Assembly (NCBI GenBank): GCA_013399015.1
Contig: VWZX01001040.1
Coordinates: forward strand, 1,715,726-1,779,725
DNA from: Galbula dea
Lineage: Eukaryota > Chordata > Aves > Piciformes > Galbulidae
DNA length: 64,000 nt
Reading direction: 5' to 3'
Both the position numbers and the translations under genes were made by a program. The notes under the pieces were generated by a model. That model was not told where the DNA came from. It searched no databases and saw nothing but the letters and a program-made list of their open reading frames with translations. Positions 14,281-26,589 of this stretch are shown one piece after another; positions within the stretch are counted from its first letter, which is position 1; every line of letters begins with the position of its first letter.

Positions 14281-17200
14281 CGTGGGGCAGGACTTTGCTG
14301 GTGTTTAGGGGAAATGGTGGCAAAATAGGATGGGATAAAGATGGATGACTGAGACTTTCCTGCCAGGCTCCTAGTGCACCACAAGGTGTTGGGGAAAGTA
14401 AGGCTGAGTTCTAGTCTGGGTTCTGCTGACATCTGCCTCGTTGTGAACATCATCCTGGGAAACATGAAATGTCTTTTACAAAAAAACAGAAACAAAATCA
14501 AAATCTTCCCAGCATTCTCTTCAGGACTCACAGAAAACAGTGCAGCAAGAATTAACAATATTTCCCTCTCTTTTGTCTGCAGTAAACACAGCATGCTGCA
14601 CCACACTGCACAGACCACACTCGATCTCAGCTGATAGCTCTGAACAGTTTCCAACTGTACCTTTGTTTTTCCCTGAGTTTTCAATGAAAACAATAATCTC
14701 AAATAAGTGAGCTAGCAACTCAGTTTTAACCACATCTGGTTTGCTCCCTTTCAGAAAAGAACAGCAATAAAGATAGCCATACTAAAATGAAAAATCAGTC
14801 TGGGTCTTGTTTCTAAATTTAGGCAAATGCAGACCTAACCTCAGCTCAAATTAAGAAGGTAGTAAGACTGACCCAAGACAAATACAGCCCAGCAAATACA
14901 AAAACAAATACAATGCTTCTCTGCCCTTGGCAAACAACCACCTCAATATCCTTGGGCTGGCTTGGGCCACCCATGCTACTCTGCACTGGCCCCTGTTTGC
15001 AACACTGTGTGTGCTCCAGCAGCAGTAGGTAGTCAGTGTTATCCTAGATGCCACTGATCTCCTAACTCCTCCTCTGTTTGCAGAAACTCTTTAAGTTTCA
15101 TCACCTAGCAGAAGACCTGGTGTGGATCAGGCTGAACAAGCTCATTTCAGTTTTGGAAAAATAAACTCTCCTTTCCCTTTCAAGACAGATGGCAAGCTGA
15201 ATACTATCTTATCAAATATGTTGTCCCCCAAATTGTGGTAAAAAGCATCAGGTTTTTTTCAATTGTGTCAGTTACCTTTCTGTATCTGAAAATAGCTCCA
15301 CTGTTCATATTTAGTTACTATGACACTAAGAAATTCTCCAATGATGGAACAAAAGTCTTATTGTAGCAACTTCTGTAAAGGGATGAAAAGTCACCAAAGC
15401 AAGAACTACTACCTTAGCAGGAATGGCCTTAGTGAGACAGAAACTATTTAAATGAAAAAGGGAGGAAAGGAGGACATGTCTGAAACTCTACTAAAATATT
15501 CTCTACCTCTGCAAATTAACTGTACTACTAACCAAGAAGACCAAAAGACTAAGGGCATCCCAAGTCTTCTTTAAAGAGTAGAGCATTTGTATCAACATCA
15601 TGAAGTAACATTTGTTACTTATTGCCTCTACAGCCTTGAAGCAATCAACATGTGTTCAGTAACTCAGTACCTCACCAATTCTGCAGGCCTCCCACTAACC
15701 TGCCTTTCTGCACCCATGTGTGCAAACAGTTTGTGACAGGCACTTAGATACTCCATGCCACACAGCCTGACATTAGGGAGTACAGAAGCCCTACAGGAGG
15801 AGTTTGCTTACCTCACCCTAAAAAAGATTAGGGAAATGCATGCAACTAGAGGCAGTAGGGGAAGGCAGAAGAAATCTCCTCTAGATAAGCAAGTGCTTAC
15901 CTACAATTCTATAAAATGCTTTACACTGAATAAAAAGAGATCATAAAATCTTTGTATGACTTCACAAGCTTTATATTGCATTGTACAGTTTATTCTAAGC
16001 ATGTCCTACAGTAACCTGAAGTAACCTGGGCATGATGCAAATCAGCAGGCTGGCCAGTGCTCTCCAACAGGCTACCTACAAGTTGGGGTTAGTGGAAATG
16101 CTAGAGAGCTCTGCAGGACATAGCACAGATCTGCTTAGGGCATCTGAGAGTATACCTTTAAGCTAGTTAGTCTGACTGTAGGATGTCCAGAGCAGACAGA
16201 GTTCTGAGTATGTCATTACTTGCTGCATGTACAATACACTGCTGCTGCTTTTATGACCACAATACAAATGTGCCAGTACATGCCCTTGGAGGTGTTGCCA
16301 TGCTTAGATATATTCAGAACTCCATTTGTTTCTCTTGAGTAGTACTAAGAGAGCAAATATGGGGTGAGGATCTCAACTTCTGTAGTCAGCACAAGGCATT
16401 AAATAACACTAAGTAACATTTGTACATCTGGATTTCAATTTTACATTAAAGGTGTCAGTAAAGAAAAGGAAGAGGAATTTAAATAGTCAGTAAAGTACTT
16501 CTTATTATCATATTGCCAAGGCCTCTAAGCACCTGCATGATTTCAGAGTTCACAGTATCCTTTTAATAATTCCATCATCTCTCACAACTGAACACCATAG
16601 CTATGAAAGCATTCCATAGTATAAAAAAAGAAACTTAACCTAGAAAGCACAGGCACAGTGAGAAACAACACACTGGCCCAAATGGGCAATGGGTATGATT
16701 CAGCATGACTACTTTCCACAGCAATCACCATCACATGTTCTACAGGCAGCTTCTGAAAAGCACATACAGGAAGCAATGAGCCTAAAGGAAACATCAATTA
16801 TGTCCTCAAGCAAGAAGCTGGGATTTTTTTGTTCTGTTTAGTTTTTGTTGTTGCTATTAAGTGAAAATTACTGAAAACTGGGTAAGACCAAAACCCCACC
16901 TTGCCCAGTATCTGTCTCTCTGGGTAACAACACCTGGGATCCAATGAAGGGGAGAGCAAGACAAGTTTATAATGAATGATACTTCCTCTGTACACTCTTC
17001 TAGTGTCTAGGCTACCTACAGCTAAGGCATTTGAACTCAGCTACACCCAGAAACCTTGTGTTTAATAGGTCCTGATGGATTTTTCTTCCTCAAATTCTTC
17101 TGCTTACTTTTTAAACACAGGTAAAATTTTGCATCAAAACAACCTATGGCATTAAGATCCCAGTTAACAAATACTGTGAAAAGAATTAATTGCCTTTCAT

Positions 17201-20200
17201 TTGTTTTGAGCCTACCTGCTAACAACTTCAGTAATGATCTCTCATTCTCATACAAGGAGAAACAGAGAACAACTACTCCCTGTTTTGATACTCATGATTT
17301 AAGAACCCTTTCTATTCCTCAGTGCAGAGATTCAGTCTACAGTCATTCCCCAATATGGAAATTGTTGCAAACCTTCCATTATATTTGCCACCTTTCTCTG
17401 CATCTTTTCTAATCCTTCTGGTTTTTTTCCCCCCTTAGGTGGAGGGAGTGATAAAGGGGACAAGGAAACCAAACCACACAAGAAATTGGAGATGTGGATG
17501 CTCCATGAATTTATTCAGTGCAATAATGATGTTTTCAGTTTTATTCTCTGTTCCTTTCCTAACACTCACTAACATTCCTAACATGAAGTTTGGTTTTGGA
17601 GCCTATTTAGTGGTAATTGTGAATGCTATTTATATTCATAAAAAGTAGAAAGCCTTGTCTCAAATCTTATTACAATACTCTGAGTCTCAGCAAACTTCTT
17701 TCTGCCCAGTTCTTTACAAGGTCAGTTTTGATGGCCTTTAAGTTCAGCCACTATTTTCTTCATTTCACCAGTGACTCTAATTTATTTCCTTACATTCAAA
17801 GGTAATATTAAGAGGAATTTTTCTACCTCAGAATATCTTGTCCTAAAGTTCCTTGGGGAGGAGAGGGGAACCTGGATCAATCTGCCTGCTTATATGCTCT
17901 TCAACACCTGACAGACATGCTAGGTGTGACACACCTTGGGTGTCAAATGATGGTAGAAATAAACACTTCCACAAACTACACAGTCCACTGGTGGCCTTTG
18001 GAAACACATCCAAAAAGAAAGGGACATCTTCACTCCAAAGCTGTCTACATAGATTAGGCTGTCTACAAAGTCCTGCTTATGACCTAGCTATCACTGCACA
18101 GCCAGGGCATCTTAAGCTCACTCTGCTAAAATCATGGGTGGCATTTTCTAGAGCATAAGATGTCCTTAGGCCTTAGCAGCAAAGCAACTAGCAAGCTCAG
18201 ATCATGTGTTCAGGAATCAATATTTTTACCACTGTCAGCATCAGACACTGGTTTACAATTCTTCCTTCATCTGACACTTCTTCACAGTGGTCCCAGCTCT
18301 CTATCCATCTCTGCAGAGCTCCAGTGGAAGCAATACTGTGAAGTGTTTAATCTCATCTACTTTTTCCACACCAATACTTTCAGCTTGAGACTGTGCACCA
18401 ACATAACACCTGCCATTAAGCTTTCCCTGCTATTTCACCAAAGTACTTCACCTACTTTTACTGCTGGAAAGAGTAAGTTTCTCTGACTCACAACATAGCT
18501 GTAAAGAATCATGCTCTGAACTTTCATCTTACTGGTCCTCCACTTTCTATCTAAGAAAAACTCAAATATTTGGAGGTCTAGCCCATGTAAGACCATTTTT
18601 TCTAGTCTCTTACATAGGTCTCTAGGCTTGTGGAAACAGCCCTGAAATCTTGTGAAGGCAGATTCTTGTCACAAGATCAGCATTAACACTGCTCCTACAA
18701 AGCTAACTCATTAAACCAAGGTACACAAGACTTTGTTTTAGACACATCCATGCATAATTCCAGAATCTCTTGATATAAAAGTACAGCTAAAGATCTTGAC
18801 AGAGAAACCTGGAGGTAATACAAACATTTAACCATCCTTCCCTCACCCTACTATTCTCTGCAGACTTAAAGCAGGAAGGATCTCATGTACCCAAACACTC
18901 TAAGAGTAACAACATGCCACATCCCCACACACACCTGTGATTAAAGTTAGGTCTAAGGAAAACATTTTAGGGTACATTCTTCATTGTTTCACACTTGACC
19001 TGCTGTCTAACATAACAAACAGTGAAATTAATATTGCAGCATATAGGTCCAAGTCAGTAAGATAGTGTATCCACATTCTGCTTACATGAGTATAAATAAA
19101 TATAATCAATAAATTAATATAAATCAAAATATATTCTTGCAGTAGTACCAGGCATTGATGTCTACTACCTGTCCTTTCTCTCAAAGAGAATTAAGATTTA
19201 AAAAATCCACTAGTAAAGTGAGAATATTATGTCTACATTTTTCCTGCTAATAAAGGTATTGCTCTTAGCAGAGTCCTTTGTCTCACTTTTGGCTTCTCCT
19301 GTTACTAGCCAGCAATTTCAGAAGAAACTTTAATTGCTAGGTAGGCTGTTGGGCAGTCAATATAAATCTGTTACCTTCTTTTTCCAGTGATAGAAAGTGG
19401 CTTTACTCTCTAGGAGAGAATGACCTGCAGATAAAAGTGTGTGAAATACTCAACTACAAAGACACCCCATGCATATTAAAAATAGATAAGCACATGGTAA
19501 AATACCCATATATTTAACACTCATTCAGAGAGAGATGCATTGACTTAGTTTCAACATGTGTCATTTGGAATATTAGCTAAACTTTTCAATTCTCCCAGCA
19601 CACTACCCAGTACTAACAAACTGTAAGTACTTCAAGCAGCTATGCAATACAATAATGCAGTCACACTCTTCTCTCTACATCCCTATCTTTCTTTGCATCC
19701 ATAATACAACAGAAACCATCCCTGTGCTAACTAAAATTTTTGCCTGTCATAACAAGCTGGATGCCTTGCTCAGTAACAATGACTGTGCACTTCTCCCAGC
19801 AATGATAAAAGTACTCTTGTGTTTTGTTACTATCCACTGCAGCCCAGAAATGTTCAATAGCTTTAGGAGAGTATCCCAGTTTTTAGACATCTGGGAATGG
19901 AATCTGGCTTTCATGATAGCCAAAACGTTTGGGAACATTTTTAAGCCACGCGGTAAACCGGAATCCAGTTGTTCCTGGCAGGTGCTGGAGCAACTGGGAC
20001 AAGGGTTCAAGCATCAGTTCTTTCACTGAAGTCTCAGACACAAGAAAATTGCCTAAAGACTCACATAGTGTGTCTGTAACAGCCAACATTTGCAAGGTGA
20101 GAAGCACACATTTGGGAGAGAAAGCAAAGGCTACAGTGCTGCCCTGTCTGCTGTGCCAGTGCTCTGGAATTTATGTACTGGAACTCTAGACAGGTGAGGT

Positions 20201-22252
20201 CCTAGGGAAAAGGACCTGGGTCTGGGTCCAGAGTCTCTCAAGTAGAAATAAGACTTTCACAGTTAACATTCCTTTTTAATTTAGTTTAATTTAATTTAAT
20301 CTTTTTAATTAAGAAGCTACTCTGTGCAACTGGCTTTGGATGAAAATGTACCTGTCAAAATTAAATAGGATCATGCCTAACTTTAAGAATGAAAACTCTT
20401 CCACTGCAGAGACAATGCATACAGTGTCTGTATATGTAACATATGTTTGCTGTGGGAAAGCAACCACAACTGTTGAAATGTTAATTAATTTCTTGGTGTT
20501 AAGAGATGCTTCATATCTGAGCTGCAGTTTTCCAAAGTTGTGTTCTTCTGCTGTTGAGCCATTTGGACAAAGTGAGTGAGGCTATAGGAGCAAAGTGTTA
20601 TACTCAAGGCTAGCTTCACTGATCATCCTGTTACTGTGTCTCTTCTTCTTCCTCAACTCATCTGGTTTATTAAAACCCAGAGGCAACAGACTTCACTCAG
20701 TCAAGGACACAGAGGGGCAAGAGGGGACCCTGAAGTGCAAAGCAGATTAGTTTTTGGGTTTGCTAGGACAGGTTGTTGGGAAAAGGTAGACTAGGAAGGC
20801 TACCCAACTGCAGAATGATTCACAAGCTCATTCTTCCAGTTCCCCAGGGATAACCAAACTTTTCTCTGATGAAATCAGAGCGTGCAGCAAATTTACATGA
20901 CTGATGAACAGGTGAAACAGGAATATTCTACTCATCTGTCTTCCAAATAGGTGACTACAGTCCATAAACCAAGATAACTTACCTATTCTTTATATGTACC
21001 CCAGACTGTTTCTGTTTTTTAACTGTGGAACATGAAGGATGACTAATAAAAACATATTTCAGTCAATGAGTTCCTCAGAAATTATTCTCATAATCATTGC
21101 TGCTGAACTTTAATATTGCAATTCATCAGCTTAATTCCAAATACTTTTTCTGTTCCCTGCCAAGGATTCCTAAGCATCTCATGGGAAACACACAAAAGCC
21201 TTTCTGTAACTGCTTTCTCAAACTAGGCTGCAGCAAGTGATAAAGATCCTTCCAACATTTCACCTGTCTTAAATAAATAACAGAATCCAGGACAGACTCT
21301 CCAAAACACAAATGCCTATTTTACTAACTGCTCAAGTGTTTTGATTTCCCTAGTTATAAAGAACTACATTTTAACACTATCTTCAAGGGAAGAAAAACCT
21401 GGAGCAAAACTCATAAAATATTTGTAGTACAAGAAATGGCAGCCCAGGAGGAGCTCCTGGCATTGAAGTTTATCCAAAGCTAACTTGCTGTCTAGGCTTT
21501 TGCCAGTATTCTCTGACTGAAGTAAACTCAAGTGAACAGAAGCTGACAAGGACCACAAAAATATTCTTAAATTTTAAAAAGTAAATCCAGAAACTGTTAT
21601 AAAAACAGTTGCCCAATAAAGCATGACACAAAATATCACTGGATAGTTCAGCAGGTCTACTGCAATGATCTCCAATTTAAGAAAGAAGCAACAGTGACTG
21701 AACATCTAACCTTTGTGCTTGACAAGACCACCAGCTCTGCTTAAGGAAACTCCCAGTGGAGAACTAAGCAAGTCTCATGGTATGCATCCACCCTAAAAGA
21801 TGGGCCACTATAAAAGAAACCCAAATTCTTCCATTCTTAAGATAGAACTGAGGAAAAGGAAGAATACTATAGCTCACAAAAGCAAATTTTAGTGGCAAAT
21901 AAATACAATGTACTGACAAAGAAAGAGAAGAGAGCATGTGAGGTTCTTGGCAGTGGGAAAAGGAGCCTGTGTAAGAGGTAGAGCAATTCACTGGGAAAAT
22001 GAAATGGAAAAGGGGCACATTAAGGGAAGAAAGATGAGAAGCACATGCAAAGGGGGAGAGAGTGTCGAGCAGAACAAAGGCTGCATTTAGGTGAGAACAG
22101 AACTGTGTAGGTTATTTCTTTTTACATGGCAGGACATCAGATACAAGCTAGGTAGTTCACTAGTGTTTTTCTAACCAGAGTCTTATGTTTCTACATCACT
22201 CACTGCTTTCTCATTAATCTGGCCTTTCCTTCATTGTTTTGCTTCACTGCAG
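14281..22252. other. Non-coding stretch, nothing firm recognised
   Basis: Apart from an AT-rich tract at 20270-20314, nothing repetitive is recognisable. Overlapping moderate frames occur on both strands at 19655-20107, but they match no known protein and the better minus frame is broken by stops. A polypyrimidine tract with TTAG at about 17420-17438 resembles a splice acceptor, but no exon follows it convincingly. Confidence 0.5.
20270..20314. repeat. (TTTAA)n-like AT-rich low-complexity tract
   Basis: Several imperfect copies of a TTTAA/TTAAT unit lie in tandem and end in CTTTTTAATTAAG. This is simple sequence with no sign of a larger element. Confidence 0.65.
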
Positions 22253-22305
22253 CCAAGCAGTTCTGTGCCTGTGAAGACTATGCCTCTGACCCGAACACTG
22301 GAAGG
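22253..22305 (+). other. Candidate internal exon (53 bp), unidentified
   Basis: A pyrimidine-rich stretch ending CACTGCAG (to 22252) is followed by 53 bp and then GTAAGA (from 22306), a good donor. Two of the three frames are open through it. One reads PSSSVPVKTMPLTRTLEG; the other contains QFCACEDYASDPNTG. I recognise neither. The segment keeps one CpG and has balanced base use compared with its AT-rich flanks. In 64 kb, splice-like pairs of this kind arise by chance, so this is a candidate only. Confidence 0.15.
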
Positions 22306-25300
22306 GTAAGAAGTTTGTTCACAGAGCATTCTCTAATCATTACAGCAAATTCACTGCCCAGTGGCTGCCTATTCCCCATTACATCTATTTTAAGAGCTAT
22401 CAAATCCTCCAGAAAACAGTGGCTCTTTGGATGTGCAGATGTCTTCTATGCAGAAAGAACACAGCACACTTCAGTGCAGTGTGGATGCTTGGCTGCATGA
22501 CCAACATTCACAATGTCTTGGCAAAATCCTATCACCCTATAAGTTTTGATAGTTGTTTTATACAACATGCTACAGTTAACTAATTTGCTTATCAGAATTA
22601 TACAACAGTAAATAACACTACAAACCACTTTCCATATCAACACCTTTTTTTTTTCCCCCCCAAATAGGCCAAGAAGTCATTAATCTAGAGTATTTATTCA
22701 TAAGTAAACAGCTATAGGACCTGAATTTTAGATTAAACCCAAAACTTTGAGCCCATATATAGCAACATTTCTTCAAAAAGATAATCAGTCACCAAAAATG
22801 TATGTTATGTGAAGCTAGTGGACCACATTACTGTACACCCACACCCTTCATCATTTATTTTTATAAAGAAATATTAGTTCTGGAAGTCCTAATATGGTCT
22901 ACAAATAAATCTTCTCTGGTCTGCTAGATAAGATAATCTTCCTTGACTGCAATTTTGGAATATTTCTATGTGAGCTATGCATCCATCCAATCACTTTTCC
23001 AGGTTTATTTTAATTTTTAAATAAGTTTTGCACACAGAAAACATCCAAAAAGGCTAATTTAAAGAAGGATTTGGTCTTTTGTTTCTTTTTATGTGTTTGC
23101 ACATGTTTGAATGGCATGCACTAGACAACAACTGAAACCCCAGTCCAGTAACAGTGCAGAAAGTGTCTAATGGTTTGACATTTCTTAAACTCTTACATAG
23201 GTTCCACTATAGGAATAAAAAGGATTAAATATTTCTTTAAAATCACAAAACTAATGAGCAGCTAATGCTAGGAGGTAGCACAGGGCAGCAAAGAAATTCA
23301 AAATCTTGTCCCTACCATATCTAGATAAACAAGCATATGTTTTACAGAGGCTGCATCACAAAACATGAATGCCTGAGTTACAAGGAAATTTTTTAAATCA
23401 GAAAATCTATCCTTTCAGGGAAAAAGGAAGCCATCAGAACAACACATTTATAGTTGTTTTCACTGCTAAAATCAGATAAAGGTCTTGCTTCAGGGAACTA
23501 ATGCATAGGAACTTCCTAGAAATAAAACAGCAAATGCAGACACAAGATAAACTGGGCAGGCTCTACCTCAGAAATAAATTGAAGTGCTGACCTTCCCTAA
23601 ATTCCTTTGTGGCAAGATGGAAGATCTTTTTCTTCCTAGTTATACTGAGGTGAAGTTTCATTAAAATAAATCAGGCATCTCCATCAGTTTCATGTTGTTT
23701 TGTGATACTGTCTACACATAATCTACTTGTCCCACAGCAAATTACCATCCTCTGACTAGAATCTCTCATGAAAATTTCCATGTTTCCCCACCTACACAGT
23801 ATCTCTGGCTCCTAAAGAAACCCTTCTTCCTTTCTTTCTTTTTTAAATAAGAAGAAACATAAGAAACTCAGATACAGTCACTCCAAACTTCCTCCTTCCT
23901 TTTCCATTCTTATTTTCCCTTCTGATAACTCACTCTGATTCCTCTGCTGTCCTTTCTTCTAATCCATCAAGGTAACAATAGCTTCAAGCTTCCCATTCAC
24001 CTTGTTTGTAGTCTTCACTACACAACCTCAGGCTCCAGCTCCTTTGTTGCTACCTACAAAGATGTTTCACCATTCCCTTGCTCACCCCTCTTACTTTCAA
24101 CCCTCAGCTGCTTCTCAACTTACACTTTTAGCTTCTATTTCTTCAACTCCACCTTTGCCTGACAGTATTTATGGGACATCCACTCACAGAAAATACATTA
24201 AAACTTCACTACAGCTAGCTCCTAGGGCCTAATGCTATACCCCCAGCTACTGGCTACATCAGTCACAATGCACCCAAAAGAGCTAAATTATGGCATAATT
24301 CAACAGGTCTATAGTTTCTTCTGTAGAATTACAGGAACATCCACAGGTGAAAGAGAAAAGCAAGGCAACATCCAGAAGGCCTCCAGAAGCTTGGGAGGTG
24401 CTAGGAGGCTAGAGTTCTAGGGGCAATGGAGGATGTGCTGATAGGTAGCCCCACTGCAAGGATCAACACTGTATTTTATTCAGGAGATGTTTCTGAAAAA
24501 ACCCAAATGTTTTGTGGATATTCTCTGGGCCATATGGGCCTGGCCAAGCATGTGCTGTCTGGGCAGATTAAAGGCATCTGAAAGCCACTGGGGGAATATG
24601 AATTCAAATAAAATCACAAGAGGAGATACTAAAAGCAATAGGTTGCTTGCTTGCATCTGATAAACATTAAAAATGTTTGACCTAATTGTGGATGGAGACC
24701 TTATGTCCTTGTAGGAAAAATAATGAATTTTAATTTCACTCAGACTACAAAGTTATTATTTCTTCAAGCCCCATGCTGTAATGATAATTTTCCATAAACT
24801 GCACAGAGAAGATACTGACTCCCCATTTAGCAAGAATAACTCTTGAGAAGAGATGTACTAGAAAACAGACTCATTTTATAAGAGGCAGACATGTGGAGCT
24901 TGCTTCTCTATGAAGAGTATTATTTAAAACTGATGTTTTGAAAGTATGGCTATTCCTACAAGGCAAAGGAAACTCTGGATAGATTGTAGCTGAGCTCTTA
25001 ATGATTACTTCTCTTTCATTAGCTGTGGGTAGGAAGAGTAAGTAAGGGACTGCAAACATGTATTCATGATTCTCATTAGCAAAAATGGCACTGTGCAAAT
25101 CAATTTCCATGGATCCTGCTAGGATGGGCTTTCTAATTAGTCCATCATTAGACAGCTAACTTCTCACCACTTCTCAGACATCAAATAGTCCATCACCCCA
25201 ACACATCACCCGAGCTAACAAGGAGAATTTTAATGAAAGCAAGTCAAATTGGCTGCTACCACAGAAAGCACACAATAGGCTTTGTTATTAATCTTTCTCT

Positions 25301-25961
25301 ACCCTCATTTCTATTTGGTATTTTAGCTTCTGTTCTTATAAACCTTTTGGTTTGCACCAATAATTTTTTCAACCTCTTGTTACTAAATAACAGAGCAGCT
25401 GCAACATGGGATGGTGGGGGGGCAAGGGAGAAGCTCAGATAAAATCCAAATAAGGTACAAGCTGAGATTGCTACTGGGTATTTCAGAGCTTTCCATCTTA
25501 TGATGCTGAAGAGAAATGGCAGCTTGCTGCTTGTGGTTTTAAATGGAAGCAGTCTGTGAAAAGCATTTGGCTGATTGTCTCAGCAGTGTGGTTTAGATGA
25601 GTTTCCAGCATGGTCATCCTGCTTTACCCAGGGCAGATGCTCTACTCCAAATGGTGGGGTTTGGCCTTGAAAAACCTATCAGCAGGCACAAAAGGGGAAA
25701 CTCCCTTAAGATTAATAAAAGTGACTTGACAAACACATACACAAAGGAATAAAAGGATACTTGATAAAGATGAAAAATGCCTCCCCAAACTTTGTAGCCA
25801 CTTCAGGATCTGATTAGCAACATGAGTTGTTTTGCTTTTTAATTGAGGAGAAAGTGTTTTAAAATAAATTCTACATGGACATGTCCCTAATTTAAAATAG
25901 CTGCTCCTGCCTGAAGGAAAATCTGCTGCCCTACTGTTCAGGCACAAGCCTGTTCATACCA
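22306..25961. other. Non-coding stretch
   Basis: No gene or transposon is recognised. A T10C7 run at about 22644-22661 is followed by AAATAG, which resembles a strong acceptor, but the frame after it stops within a few codons. The complex AT-rich sequence at 24540-24800 and 25000-25250 contains TAAT cores and could hold regulatory DNA, though nothing there is specific enough to call. Confidence 0.5.
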
Positions 25962-26266
25962 ATTTTCTGTTTCTCTATTTTGTCTCCCTTTCTTCTTTAT
26001 TACCAGGGACATTTACATGAAACAGCATTTTTGCTTTTAAGAGTTCATCTGTTCCTGCTGCTTATCCCTCCACCTGAAGTCATAATCCTCCGTTTGTGAC
26101 GACATAATAATTTCCACTGCAACCAATTGTGATGCCACAAACAGAGGATTATGACCTTAGGTGGGAAATAAACAGCAGGAACAGATGAACACTTAAGAAA
26201 CAAAGATCCTGTTTTCATGCAAATGTCTTTTGTCATCAAGAACAAGGTTAGAGAAATGCAGAAAAT
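25962..26266. repeat. Long imperfect palindrome (stem-loop), about 305 bp
   Basis: The left arm (about 25962-26098) is nearly the reverse complement of the right arm (about 26136-26266). In the core, 26043-26098 pairs with 26136-26190. The first 18 nt (GTTCATCTGTTCCTGCTG) pair perfectly, and GTCATAATCCTC and GTTTGTG pair nearer the centre; roughly 50 of 56 positions match. The next layer, 26008-26042 against 26191-26227, also pairs well (GACATTT, CATGAAA, TTAAG). The outer layer, 25962-26007 against 26228-26266, is looser but includes ATTTTCTG/CAGAAAAT and TTTCTCTA/TAGAGAAA. Even the 37-nt centre pairs in part. A transcript from either strand would fold into a long hairpin. It could be an old palindromic MITE-like or Eulor/UCON-type element, an inverted duplication, or a hairpin RNA precursor. 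I do not recognise the family, and no clear target-site duplication is seen. Confidence 0.88.
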
Positions 26267-26518
26267 ATACGATAGGAGGAAGCAAGCAGAATGGGTAGTG
26301 AAGAGAAAGTCTTCAGTGTTTTCCAGGAGGCATTCAGCTGCTCTTTCAAATTAACTTCCTACATAACTAGGAATTTTAAATGTTTCTGAAACATAGGTAA
26401 CTTTGTATTTGATTGAATTGCCAGCATAATGTCATCTGAATTATTGACATCTTCTCACCAGCAAGGCAAGTACACTTTGCTGTGGGCATTCATGAGCAGA
26501 TTTAGGGAAAAAAAGGTC

Positions 26519-26566
26519 TAAAAAAAACCCCAAAAACCCAAACAACAAAACCAAACCACATTCAAA
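26519..26566. repeat. A/C-rich low-complexity tract
   Basis: The tract is almost entirely A and C, with repeated AAACCC and AACAAAACC blocks. It ends about 25 bp before the 3' end of the neighbouring CR1 copy. It is probably expanded simple sequence. Confidence 0.7.
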
Positions 26567-26589
26567 AATGGGACCCAAGAGAAGTTTAT

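Noticed and set aside
14232..14702. Longest open frame in the window (156 codons, minus strand)
   Set aside because: No recognisable domain or homology and no splice or promoter context. One frame of this length is expected by chance among six frames of stop-poor 64-kb vertebrate DNA.
17415..17440. Polypyrimidine tract and TTAG resembling a splice acceptor
   Set aside because: No matching donor at exon distance, and the downstream frame is unremarkable.
19655..20107. Overlapping moderately long frames on both strands, one reading like a possible processed pseudogene (FRFTAWLKNVPKRFGY)
   Set aside because: I could not relate either strand to a known protein, the minus reading is broken by two stops, and no poly(A) tail or target duplication is visible.
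22644..22668. T10C7 tract followed by AAATAG, a strong-looking splice acceptor
   Set aside because: The sequence after it stops within six codons in one frame and has no donor or polyadenylation context.
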